A program made the translations under genes and the position numbers. Below the pieces are notes generated by a model. It saw only the letters and a list, made by a program, of their open reading frames with translations, made no database searches and had not been told where the DNA came from. A stretch of DNA of 64,000 bases from Glossina fuscipes (Eukaryota; Arthropoda; Insecta; Diptera; Glossinidae): NCBI RefSeq assembly GCF_014805625.2, contig NW_023998414.1:37664726-37728725 (forward strand), given 5' to 3'. Numbering within the stretch: position 1 is the first letter of the stretch; every line of letters begins with the position of its first letter. Shown here in pieces: positions 12,270-23,700 of the stretch.

Positions 12270-14775
12270 TAACCATAATATTTGATGATATTGAAAGTAT
12301 TGGGTTTTTACCGTTAAACCGCTAGAACTTAATTAATACCAAGGTCTAGTTTTTCACAATTAAAAACTCAATAAGTAAATCGCATAACATAACATGCATG
12401 AATGAAATGAATGGTTAGAGAACGGCTAGAGAAACTTTATAGTTTTACAACTATATAGTTTCGACGATGATATTAATATCGGAATATTCCTCTTGTGTGC
12501 ATTGTTTTTCTTTTCTTTCTTTATTCACTTGAAATGTTTTTATTTTATTAGCGACGTTTACACCGAAACCATTCAAACGTGCAAACTTTACTTTCGTCAT
12601 TTATTTGACAGCTTAAACTCTTCGAGACCGTTAAAGAAATTGTATTTCTTGAACTAAAACAATGCATTACCTCAACATTGGGTTTCCGGTCTCTTCCTTC
12701 GGTTCTCTTCTGCCGATACTCATCGTTTAACTAATGTTTAAGCTTCAATGTAATTAGACCTCATTAAATGTGTTCCGGCAAAAGAAATAATAAAATGCAT
12801 ATAATATATATTTACATATAAAAAAAATGTACTAAAATTCAAAGTCAAATACACACACATACACACACATACACACACATAATACGCAACACATAACACG
12901 AAAACAGACCGCACGTTTCATGCCGAACGAGGGAAAATAATTTAATTTAATTGTTGTGATAACTAAACTTCACGTAAATGGCTTGAGAAGCGATGAATGA
13001 ATGACCCTTACATTGAAACCCATTGAACATATTTTGTTTTAGGGTACATGTTCAGTTGTGACCATAATCGCGATGCAGGTTTCCTCTCTTTGAACATATG
13101 TTATCTTTGAAGCGGTAACATTTGAATGATAAATAATTTTTTTTTTTTTTTTTTTTTTCGTTTTATTACCTGTCCAATGGGTTAATTAATAACGAACAGC
13201 GCGTATATGCGAGATATTGAAAAACTTACTCATTGCTATTGAGACGTTTTAAATATATATTTTTTTTTGTTTTTTACTATTTTCGGAAATTATTAGTAAT
13301 AAAATTTTATTATCTTATAAACGTTTAGTGACGTAGTCGCATATGGCCAAAATAGGTGTTGATCAGGTGTGTTAAGATACAAAAAACTTGGGTATTCAGC
13401 TCGTTATACTCTCAGATGCCCTTAGTACAGTGTAAGTGAGACACAAACGAAAATCGTCTTGGATGTTTTCTCTCCCTCGCTCTCGCTCTCTCTCTCTCTC
13501 AGTGTCAATCTCACTCTTTTTTATCCATTGTATTTTAAAAGAACATTCTAGTGTTGCAAATACGAATTCGTCCAATCATTTCCGTAACCTTTCTATGTGC
13601 TCGACGACAAGCCTTACATTAGCCTTACATGGTTACGAATTCGACAAAACGTAAGAAAAGATTTCATGGGATTTAATAATTTCGATAAGATGAACCCTTT
13701 TGTTGTGGCGACTTTCACGCCTTTCGTCAGATAACATACCTACATATGATATATTAAATGCTATGATGTTTTTGTTTTTATTGTTATTATTGTTATTGTG
13801 CATTGTTATGCGTGCACCTATTATCCGCTATTCCTCACGCATTATCTTTTATCTGCCCTCTATAGAGTTACATATTATTAATCATTACCGCGTATTGTCT
13901 ATCATTCATTACATTTTTTTTTTTTTTTTTTGATATTTCTTTTGCAGGACATTCCTTTTAATATTGGAAAAATGTTGATAGATTCAAATAATTCCATTAT
14001 CGCGTAGTTTGCATTTTCAGGAGTTTCTTTGCGCTTGAACGCATCATTTTCGGTTAATGCATTTAGGTTTAAGTCGTGACATTTATTCCAGTTCTATACG
14101 ACTATACGACTTTCTCTGAGTGATCACCTAATCGCTTTGTAGTTAACCGTATGTTACATTAGACATTAACGGTGCCGTTTGTTTCTTACCCACCTTTGGG
14201 AATATGTGCAATAGCCTTTCACAATGTCTCAGATGTTCCTACTTTAAAGTGTTGACGGTACACAAATCGTGCTTTACGTATTTCTTTCAGTTTCTCTGGC
14301 ATCACACTAAGTAAGTGGTCACGTCACGAGTCAACTTAGGTTTAATGTTATCATTTCGATTCGAGTGAGCAGTCTCAGTCATAGAAAACAAAGACGACTA
14401 CTAGGCTGGTCAGACTTGGGGATCCGACAATATAGCGCAACATAAAAGAATTGAGAAATTAAAGAAGAAAAGAATTGGATAAATAATACCTTATGGAAGA
14501 ATTAGTAATATATTGAAATAAAACACTTTCACTTTATATCCTTATAGCGATTACTGTAAAGTAAATATATCGATAATCTGAATACAACCTTAGACGATGG
14601 CATTTAATATATTCAAAGGATGTATTCCTTTCAAATCTCTTAAAAGAGGCAGTAATTTGGTGGTCCGTTGCACGAGAGAATATTGTAGCAGTGGATTCAT
14701 CTCCAAATTCTATCTTTTAGTTGTACGTACACCACAGTGTACATGATGTTGTCGAAGAAGTGGAAACAACATAGT

Positions 14776-14776
<1 letters not shown>

Positions 14777-14808
<32 letters not shown>
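14777..14808. repeat. Poly-T homopolymer, about 32 bases
   Basis: Unbroken T run, lying about 900 bp beyond the C-terminal end of the LINE relic. Confidence 0.9.
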
Positions 14809-14811
<3 letters not shown>

Positions 14812-15689
14812 CAATGAATATATCGAAATTTATACAAAGTGTTGAAAGGAATTTTTTGCACATATAACCAAATACTTTAAGGATGAAAATAGAGGCATTT
14901 TTTGCATTATCTTTTACCTTATGATGGAGACGAATACGTTACGATAATCCGAAACTCAAAAAAACTATCCACATTCAGGGAAACATGGAATATTCATGAC
15001 GTGTAACTAGTCAGTGTACTAAACACCAACACAACGCCTGCTTACATCACGGTTGAACATTTTTGCTTATACTTATCGCAATCGTATCTCTATACCTCGA
15101 TGCCTTACGATCTGTCTTCGCAACGTTTTCATTCCTTATGACAGCAATACTAAGAAGTGGATTCTTCTATGGATATCCTCAAACTGTTCAGTTGTTCTTG
15201 CAGCACCGACTTCATAAGCGGCCACAAAGGCGGCAAAATCCTTTGGCTAACAATTGACGAAACTTTTGTAAAATGCAATTTCTTTTTTGTTAATAAATTT
15301 TGAAATTTCACCAAATAATTCTTCGTAATTTACTTATACATCTCATATACTCTGCAGAGAGCAAAGATAGACAAAATGCAAATGTTACGTAACGTAAGTA
15401 AAGAACAAATTGTACATCAAAGGTCGTTCTCAACTCCTTCATTAAGATTATGGATGTGCGCACGTAATGCTAATAAATTAATTACCAGACAAAGATTGTA
15501 GAACGTTGACAGCGCTCAAGTGTTGTCTGATGATAGACACAACGTTTTTTTAAGCCTTGGACTCCGTAGCCTATCCAGGCAGCAATTACTATGCTGAAAA
15601 TAGCTTTCTCATGCATTCAATTTGCATCTATCTAGAGCTCATCATAACATTGGACTCAAGCATTACTATTGATATCTTACGAACAATGG

Positions 15690-16560
15690 CAACAATTTGA
15701 AACAATTAACCTGTAAAATTGTCCCGTTCGAATATTAGATAGATGTTTCAATTCAGAAAGTATAAGTTTAATTGTATGATTTTGCCCAAAATCGCAAATC
15801 GGGCGAATAGATTTCTTAACGATCGGTTGATGTGTTGCAACCGTATGCCCAAATCGGATTCTTGCAAATGTTTTAATCTTGATCGCATATAGAGGTGGAA
15901 CGAAGTTCAGATTGCATATATTGCGTAACGTAAATGTTAGTCCTGTCGATTTTCACTTCAGTGTTTGCTTCAATTTTTTCCCTAATATGCTTTTGAAGGC
16001 GAAACTTTTTAATTATCCATAATTTGAAGGTGAGAAAACTGAGCTTTTGACCGCTAGATGTGCTTGCTTTCTTCCCAAGAGGCCAATATGACTTGGTACC
16101 TAAAAAAAATTTAAAATACAAATTTGCGACAATGGTATTCTTTCCTCAATTTGTTAACGATGATCCACTTGAAATTTAAGAAATTGCGAATAGCTTTTAT
16201 GCTATCATTATCATGATCGCGCAACTGTCTATGATGATAAACGTTTTAAGTTTAGCTTTGCCAGCAAGGTTTGCCGCTGTAAGGACAGCTCTAGTTTCGC
16301 AAATATAAATGTTGACGTACTTCCGCGTAGGTTGTGATTAATTTGGTCTTGATCTGTGTCACCTACTACTGCATAGGCAGAGGACAATTCATCATTCTTA
16401 GAACCGCCTTTAAAAGAAGCCCCGCATCAATCGTTATTTTCCAAAAGATTAGATTTCTTTGCAATCAATTCTCTAAAGACGAGATTTGGCGTACATCCCC
16501 TTTTTGGATATTCTGAATGAAATATCACAAGAGTTGACATTTAATGATCACGATGGTTTA
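15690..16560 (-). mobile_element. Decayed non-LTR retrotransposon (I/R1-like LINE) 3' part: RNase H and C-terminal tail
   Basis: Read on the - strand with several frame changes, this stretch gives the order expected at the end of an RNase H-bearing LINE ORF2. First comes a pre-RNase H linker (STLVIFHSEYPK, near 16540-16505). Next is the RNase H start GGSKND.LSSAYAVVGDTD (near 16435-16380) in place of the usual TDGSK. Then come FAKLEL (TAEL-like) and IIIDSC (SDSL-like, near 16250-16220). A LSFLTFKLWIIKKF segment follows, then RIRFGHTVATH (near 15866-15834) and HTIKLILSEL (near 15790-15760), which match the conserved RIGHT.LTH and VKHIL.EC tail. The first RNase H Asp is lost and at least three frameshifts or stops are present, so the copy is dead. 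No reverse-transcriptase motif was recognised upstream (16560-18000), so it looks 5' truncated. Clade assignment is inferred from the presence of RNase H and this tail. Confidence 0.72.
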
Positions 16561-16578
16561 ATCCCATATCTCCGGTAG

Positions 16579-17001
16579 ATGTTTAGGGGAATAGTTCTAC
16601 AGACATTTTCAAATTTAAAACCTCATCACTTTAAACTCAAAGTGATCAAGTATCAGAAATCCAAAAATTTTATAATAGAAAAACCGAGTGAAGTAAATAA
16701 AAAATTGGGGAATTTATTGTTGGTAGTATTTATGAATAATTTCTTTTTTGCATTTTCAAAGCATTGTGAAGAAATTGGAAGTCAGCTCATAGCCTTTAGT
16801 CAGCTGCCGTCAACAACAACTGTGTCAATATTCTTAATAAACTTTAGTAGAACTCAAGACAAATCGAAACGCGTATTCATCGAACTAATCAAGCACATAC
16901 ACACTTTGTGGGATCCAAGAGTACGGCTTAGGGGAATTCATCAATCCACTACTCCTGGTAGATGGAAAACTAGCGCAATTATTATTTCTTTAACAGCTTA
17001 A
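16579..17001 (+). other. Unrecognised 140-codon ORF next to the LINE relic
   Basis: This is among the longest open frames here outside the P450. It begins MFRGIVLQTFSNLKPHHFKL and has mixed hydrophobic and basic content, with QLPSTTTVSIFLINFSR in the middle and RVRLRGIHQSTTPGRWKT near the end. I recognise no domain. It lies directly upstream (in element orientation) of the LINE fragment but on the opposite strand. It could be part of another decayed element or a chance ORF. No splice signals or promoter support it. Confidence 0.2.
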
Positions 17002-17009
17002 GACTAATG

Positions 17010-18600
17010 GCAGACATCAATCTCGGCCTACGCTCAATATCAAATATTTAATTGTCTTCCGTCTGCCTGCAAAATGGATTCTGATCGGTCGGTTGCCGCG
17101 TCTGCATATAACAAAAAATTATTTATTAAAGTAGGGATCCGCACGGCGAATTAATTTCCGGTAGTTTTCTTGTATACTTAGCTTAATCAAAAAGTTGACA
17201 TCACTGTTTGAAAGCAAAACAGAGAGCATATAATAAAATTCTTAGAGTGAGAGAGCACATAACTAAGTTTAGTGTTATCTTGAATTTACTGAGTACTGAC
17301 TTATGAATACGTTTGTTATTTAAAATCTTTTATCAATTACTATTTAAGGTGAAATACGAGGCAAAGTCTAACCACTTACTTAGTTGGACTTTGTAAATGA
17401 AAATCATAAGAACAGAATTTAAGATTAATTAAGGTAATAAAATTTAAGAGATCACATTAAAGTTAAGAACGCGACTTGTACAGCTTTCAATTTAAAGAAT
17501 ATGGCAACAATTAATGACGACCTTGACTTAATATATCCATAAATAAAGCTGCAAGTCTGGCGTAAATATTTTTGTTTTTTTTTTTTTTTTTGTTTTAAAC
17601 TCTATTCCATTTACTCTCGATTCTGCTTCTGGCCGTTAACAATTAATGGCTAATTGTATTAGAAAAGGAAATAAATTTTTTTTACTTATAGTTAACTGCA
17701 TAACTTAGATATGAAAATGTATTAATCATAAGATTAAGCATACTTTCAATACTTTCAATGCTCTCTTCTATTTAAGTAAGTCAAACATAAATGCATGCAT
17801 ACATGCATACATAAACAGCCACCTCACTGCTGCCTTCAGCAAATTTAATAAGTAGAAGATCTATGTTCGATCTAAGACGAATTCTTTGTGCCTATCATCT
17901 GAGATAATTATAGGGGTATGTGAGTTGCTTCTCTTTTTTCCTTTTTTTTTTCTTTTTTTTTAATAATTTTGAACGAATTAATGAATATTCGCATTTCTAT
18001 CTTTATGTTAAGTCGATTCAGAAGACATTTCAAAATTGATCTCTGCCTTGAAAAGTTCTCGTTCCCGCTTTTATTTTTATAGTCCGGAATATTATCAGTT
18101 TTCCGCACACATGTAAAGAAGGTAATCAAGATTTTATTTATTTGATGGATAACTCAAATCCCTAGATTTTACGAATCATATGACAAAGTATATATATCAT
18201 TTTCTGCTGTAGTAACTAATAAAGTCGGTTATTGTACTCGAAGCGTCAGTTTTTTCGTTTTCGTTTTTTTTTTTTTTTCTTCTTCTTCTTCTTCTTTCGT
18301 ACGTACAAATGTATATATTTAACATACGTGGAGAGCGAAATTTTTAATTCTCAGTAACGGAGGTTTTTCAGTTGATAACATCAAAAGAAAGAACTTTTGT
18401 TGTATTTAGTTTTATTTTGAGGTTTTTGTGGTTTTATTAAAGTGTCCCACACACTCAGCTCAGTTTACTCTGAACTTTTGCTGTGTGTATTATCAGCGAC
18501 GATTTATACAATCGCTGCATACACGCGTTTTAATTTCCAGTTGGTGCATTTTGCCGTAAAGTGTTATTTCTCTATTCACGTTTCCGTCTTACTTCGTTTT
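17010..18600. other. Upstream region of the P450 gene
   Basis: AT-rich with T/C tracts. An initiator-like TCAGTT lies at 18460-18465 and another at about 18247. No clear TATA box at the right spacing was found, so the P450 transcription start is not placed. Confidence 0.4.
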
Positions 18601-18871
18601 TAAATAATTTATTTACTTATTATTTTTTTTTGTTTTGAAAGTTTTTTTATATATATTTTTAAATTCTTGTTTTCCTGCATATTATTCATTGTGCTTGATA
18701 TATATATATTTATATATATATATATATATATATACATACCCTTAAAAGTTTTGCTTGTTCGATTGTCGAATTGTTGTGTTTTTAAAATTGTGCATACACA
18801 TATGTACATATATATAATAATACATATGCACATCACATATAAGTTGATTCAATAGTTTAACGTGTTTCTTT

Positions 18872-18961
18872 ATGCACGGTGACTATGGTGGATGCCACCA
18901 CTCTTTTACTTGTTGTAATTACGATACTGACGGGTATGTTTATATGGTCGCGTCGCACTAA
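18872..18961 (+). promoter_or_regulatory. Short upstream ORF overlapping the P450 start codon
   Basis: An out-of-frame ATG at 18872 opens 29 codons that run across the P450 ATG at 18885 and stop at TAA 18959-18961. Its context is weak (T at -3), while the P450 ATG context is good, so leaky scanning past it is plausible. The transcription start is unknown, so its presence in the mRNA is inferred. Confidence 0.25.
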
Positions 18962-20708
18962 TGTGTATTGGCGTCGCAGACGCGTTAAATTTGTGCCACC
19001 TTCGTATTTTCTGGGCAATCTCAAGGATGTGCTTAAAATGCAAAACTCCTTCGCTTTACAATTACGTGATTATTATTTCAATGAACGTTTCACGCGGGAA
19101 CCGCTGGTCGGTATTTATTTATTTCATCAGCCGGCGTTACTGTTACGCGATTTGCGTTTAATACATACCGTGTTAGTTGAAGATTATGTGAATTTCTCAC
19201 ATCGTTTTGCCCAGTGCGACCGCGCTCAAGATAAGATGGGTGCTTTGAATTTATTCTTCGCTCGAAATCCTGAATGGCGAGACATCCGCACGAAATTGGC
19301 GCCAGTTTTTAGTGCGGGGAAAATGCGCCAAATGTTTTCTCTCATGGAAGAGGTTTGTAATTGAGTTGGCAACTCTTTTTTTTTTTTTTTTTTTTTTCTT
19401 TCTTTACTTCTAACAGTGACTGCCTTGAGCGGCGAGGGTAAATTTCTCTCTCTTTATTTTGCGCTCTTTGTTTTTGTTTGTTTTTTTTTTCTTTTTTTTT
19501 TTTTTTTGTAGATTGGCTACGATTTGGAAACCTATTTAGCGAAGCTAACTAAGGATATAAAAAATAAAAATGCTCGCAGCACTATAGTGCAGATAAAAGA
19601 TATTTGCGATCTCTACAATACGGATATGATTGCCAGCATAGCGTTCGGTTTGAAAACTTACAGTCTACGCAATACAGTACGTTCGCAATTGGGTGGTCAC
19701 AGTCATGACATGTTTGTAATCTCTTATAGACATGCTTTGGATTTATGTTTGATATTTTTGTGTCCCAAACTAGTAAAACTGATACGACCCAAATTGTTTA
19801 CTGCCGAGCATACACAGTTTTTGAGAAATCTGGTGCTGAGTATGTTAGAGGAACGGGAACGATCGGGTATCATGCGTAACGATCTGATTGAAACGTTACT
19901 TACGCTCAAGAAAGAGGCTGCCTTGCATCAAGACACATCTCATTTTGGACATCAGCCAGACTATCTGGTAGCTCAAGCCGCCACCTTTGAATTGGCCGGC
20001 ATACAAACATGTTCAAGCACTTTGGCATTTGCATTATATGAACTGGCTCGACATCCTGCAATACAAGAGCGTTTACATGCCGAAATTTTTAGGATTTTAG
20101 GAAACGATGAAGCTACGTTAACTTATGAAAAGGTAGAACATATGACCTATTTACGCATGGTAATTGAGGAAACATTACGCAAATACCCGATTGTGCCATT
20201 CTTAGAGAGGCAATGCACACCATTGCACAAGAAACGTTTCGTTACATTTCGTCCTCTTGCCGAATGTATGGCCCGTCGTGGTATGCCGGTATTTATATCA
20301 AATTTAGCCATACACTATGATCCTCAGGTAAGTTGGATACAAAAGAAAAACAAAAAAAAAAAAAAGAAAAGAAATATATATATGCATATATATAAATGAA
20401 AAAATAATTAAAAATAAATAAATATTAAATAGTTTTGGCCTAATCCTGAGGAATTCGATCCAGAGCGTTTTTCACTCGAACAAAAGAAAACTCATTTACC
20501 AATGACTTATTTACCCTTTGGCGCCGGACCGCATCAATGCATTGGTATGCCGGTAGCACATATGCAAATAAAATTAGGCATAATACATTTTCTACGTCGT
20601 CACCGTTTGGAGATTTGCGATAAGACAGTCGAAAATATCACGTTTGACAAACGCTATGCGCTACTGAGTCAAGAAGGCGGTATCTACTTAAAACTTGTGA
20701 AAATATGA
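18885..20708 (+). CDS. Cytochrome P450, CYP3 clan (CYP6-like), three exons, full length with atypical active-site motifs
   Basis: Coding exons are 18885-19352, 19512-20327 and 20433-20708. Both introns (159 and 105 bp) are phase 0 GT-AG; intron 2 has a GTAAGT donor. The spliced product is 519 residues, normal for a microsomal insect P450. Residues 6-21 form an N-terminal membrane anchor, followed by a basic stop-transfer (RR, WRRRR) and the proline hinge VPPSYFLGN from about residue 37. Helix C WxxxR is W131/R135. Helix K ExxR is E376/R379 and PERF has R440, so the ERR triad is intact. The heme ligand is C464 in PFGAGPHQCIG. Oddities: the I-helix reads AGIQT (318-322) where most P450s have AGx(D/E)T, the Arg two before the Cys is His462, and GMPVA replaces the usual G-x-R-F-A. 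The ATG at 18885 has A at -3 and G at +4; an in-frame upstream codon is only GTG. Family knowledge: ER-bound mono-oxygenase using P450 reductase. Substrate is unknown. Whether it belongs to CYP6, CYP317 or another CYP3-clan family cannot be settled here. Confidence 0.95.
19353..19511 (+). other. Intron 1 of the P450 gene
   Basis: This 159-bp phase-0 intron begins GTTTGT directly after the MEE codons and ends in a long T-rich tract followed by TGTAG. Two T runs of about 20 bases make it unusually pyrimidine-rich. Splicing joins MEE to IGYDLETY in frame, the expected helix C/D boundary region. Confidence 0.9.
20328..20432 (+). other. Intron 2 of the P450 gene
   Basis: This 105-bp phase-0 intron has a consensus CAG|GTAAGT donor and an AT-rich acceptor (TTAAATAG). 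It is A-rich and contains an (AT)n stretch. Splicing joins the YDPQ motif to FWPNPEEFDPERF, which is contiguous in P450s, so the junction is well supported. Confidence 0.92.
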
Positions 20709-20715
20709 TTTTTAT

Positions 20716-20721
20716 AATAAA
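20716..20721 (+). terminator. Candidate polyadenylation signal AATAAA of the P450 gene
   Basis: AATAAA lies 8 bp after the TGA stop at 20706-20708. A signal this close implies a very short 3' UTR. Other A/T-rich hexamers lie further on, so its use is inferred. Confidence 0.4.
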
Positions 20722-23700
20722 TTTACATTACATTTTTATACAAACACTTTTGGAAATTATATTTATCCGCCGTTATCTTACAATAGACACGATTATCTTG
20801 AATTTTGTGAACCATAGCCTGTAAAGATTATACTAAACCTGACAGGAAATGCAATCAAGCAATCAAGACATTTAAACATTATTTGCAATTTCATTTTTTA
20901 TAATCAAGTATCGAGCTTAATATAGCATAGCGTACATGAGTTTAGCTTGAATGAACGAAACGATTATAAATATTTTCCATTCACAGCGCAAGTTAAGTAT
21001 CATTTAAACCACCTAATATTGCCAATGTATACAATGCTTTTGTTGTTGTTGTTGTTGTTGTTGTTATTGTTATTGTTTTTATTTTTTTTTACTTAAAGCG
21101 TAAACAAACACTATTGACTATCGTTACTATAAACAAATAATAAATACAACAAAGATCAATGGGTAATTGGACTATCGACACAAATGTTTACATATATGTA
21201 TGTATGTTAGGATTTAAATGCGTGCTGCTGTGGGGGCTGTACATTTTTTATTTTCATGCAAGGAGATGCGAAATTTTTGTACATAACATTCAGGGTGACT
21301 TTGTGCCGCATGATATACACAATAATTATAAATGCACTTACCTCCTATTGATGATTAAGCGAAACATATATATTTATTGATTTTCGTTTATTTTGTTATT
21401 GTTTTTCATTTCGCTTATTAGTTTTTTTTTTATTTTTTTTTTAATATCCATTCTCAAGTGTATAATTTTGTTATTACGCTTGTAATAAACGTTGACATCG
21501 AATTGCGGTATTACAACTTATCCGCTACGCCGTACTTAAAAGATAGAAAAAATAAAATGAAATTAACTTTTGACATTCTGAGGTAAAGCTCGAAAGCATC
21601 TCTCAAATAGATGAATGATTGAAAATCCGTGAAACCTGTAAGTTCGTTTACGTTACGTAAAGTATTCGAACAAGTCATGGGAAAATGATTTCGATTTATC
21701 ACCAATTTGTTCACAAAAAAAAAAAAAAAAAAAAAACTTTTTAATTGCTTTCATTGTTCATTATGAAACAAACTGTGACTAAGTCGTTATCATCCATCCA
21801 TCATCAGAAGGTAGCTTTACACTAGTCTTGTTCTCTTTCGTCTGTAACTCGCGCAAAAAAGTCTCAGAGCAAGGTTCCGAGTCGATCTAACACTATCCGT
21901 TTGCTTATTTCTCTATCGTATTGGTTTAAAATTAAAATAAAAAGATCAAACTTGCGTTATAAAATCGCCACCGCCATCCGTCTAGACCCAGGCCCGCAAC
22001 AAACACATATCCCTAACTAATAATCAATATGAGATATTAATCGAACTCTTAAAGAAAAACATTCGCTAAGAACATAATTGGCAAAAATCTCAATTCCTTA
22101 CGTTCATGATACGATCGGTACTGTCGGTGGGACTATGAAAGGTCAAATCGATTGGTTGACATGATCGTAACATGATTGATTGTATCTTTTATAATTTTCA
22201 CGTGTAAACCGGTCGCCCTAAGAGAGATATATCTTTACTGCTTCACTTCCCATTTATTTTGTGATTTCATCTTAAATTTGATACGGCCTTTAAATATTAT
22301 TTCCTCAATTTGTGCTGAACTTTAAGAAGTAAACTGCATTAGAATGGATTTAGAGCAGTACGAGCAGAAAAATTTACGAATTATTGCAACTAAGCGTCTC
22401 GACGAACGAAATAAATAAAATCGAGAATAAAAATATTTGCAAAAACATTTAATTGTTAAACAGATATTGCGGTAACTTAATAAAGTCCCTTTGGTAAATT
22501 AAGAACACTTGATATAATTCCTTTATTACTGATTTTATTGATTTTATTTCCATTTAATATATGTACATGTCATAATATCATTTAACAGCCCTAATTAAAC
22601 CTATCAAAGATTAAATAAAAAAGAAAAACATGATTTATTATTGCATTCTTCAGCAATACTTAAATTCGTACTAACCGTTTCATACATCGGTGCTTTTCTC
22701 ATCCAATTAGTTCCCTAAAAATGTTATGTCGATTCTCTACGAAGACGAAGATCTTCGTGCTTGGCGCTTATCTTTTCAGATTCATTATAAATGATTGGCA
22801 ACACTACACTCTCTCTCTCTCTCTCTCTGTTTATTTTATATTTTTTTATTTATTTGAAAACAACATAAGCTCTCCGAGAACCCCTCAAAATGAGTCAAAC
22901 AAGCTTTGTACAAAGATTGAAAGAATACTCATCTTTAATCAGACGTGTCCCGAAGACTCATTCATTGTTAATATCGTTTTGCCTGATTAAAAGTAATCTC
23001 AAGCATATATAAAATACGGATGTGAAAATTATGCAAAAAAAAAAAAAATTTTCTTTGAAGCAAGTAACACGTAGCCCGTGAATGTAAACGTAATCTTCTC
23101 GGGCTTGTTGGCGATCTTGAGCGATCTTGATTACGTTCGCGTAAAACCCTAAGATCGCGTAAGAGTAAATTTCTATATCAAAAATTAAATGTATGTATAA
23201 ACTATAAGGTGTTCGAGAGGTGACCGAGAATGATATTTTGATGTTTTGATTGATTGTTTGTCAGCCTTCCTTAGCTCTGTGAGTTGTTGAAGATACCTCA
23301 AACTAACTTTCAAATTTCACTTTTCAGTATTAATCGAATTATTAGTTATCTGCTTCGTAACTTAATTTTTGCGATTTTCCGAAGCAAAAGTTCATATTGA
23401 CTTTGGATCTCTTATGTTGATTAAGCAGGCATTGGATTGTCACAAAGGAACAAGTAAGAAAATTATATCCGATCGTGATGAGGACGAGAAAAGTAAAAGA
23501 ACTAAATTTTCATGCTCTATAAAATGGGATTTTTTCTACTTTCGAAATAAAGCTTTTTGCCACATAGGTATAGAGGCGCTGTAGGGTTGTCCTTGGAAAG
23601 GTTTAAGTCGCTATCAAATTCTTTTGCAAATTTTTAGACGATATCTTCACAGCTGTGCAGGCAGACAGGTGGACAGACGGAAATGATTAGGTGCATTCCA

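Larger units (their letters stand above)
11050..14600. other. Non-coding stretch with simple repeats
   Basis: AT-rich with (TA)n at 11687-11714, a 16-C run at 12254-12269, ACACACATAC units near 12850-12880 and CT repeats at 13466-13501. ORFs at 13436-13654 and 13700-13933 are compositional. No gene seen. Confidence 0.6.

Noticed and set aside
18667..18855. 62-codon ORF just upstream of the P450
   Set aside because: It is made by the (AT)n repeat and lies in the presumed 5' flank; no domain and it is out of frame with the P450.
19724..19909. 61-codon ORF on the - strand inside P450 exon 2
   Set aside because: Antisense shadow of real coding sequence.
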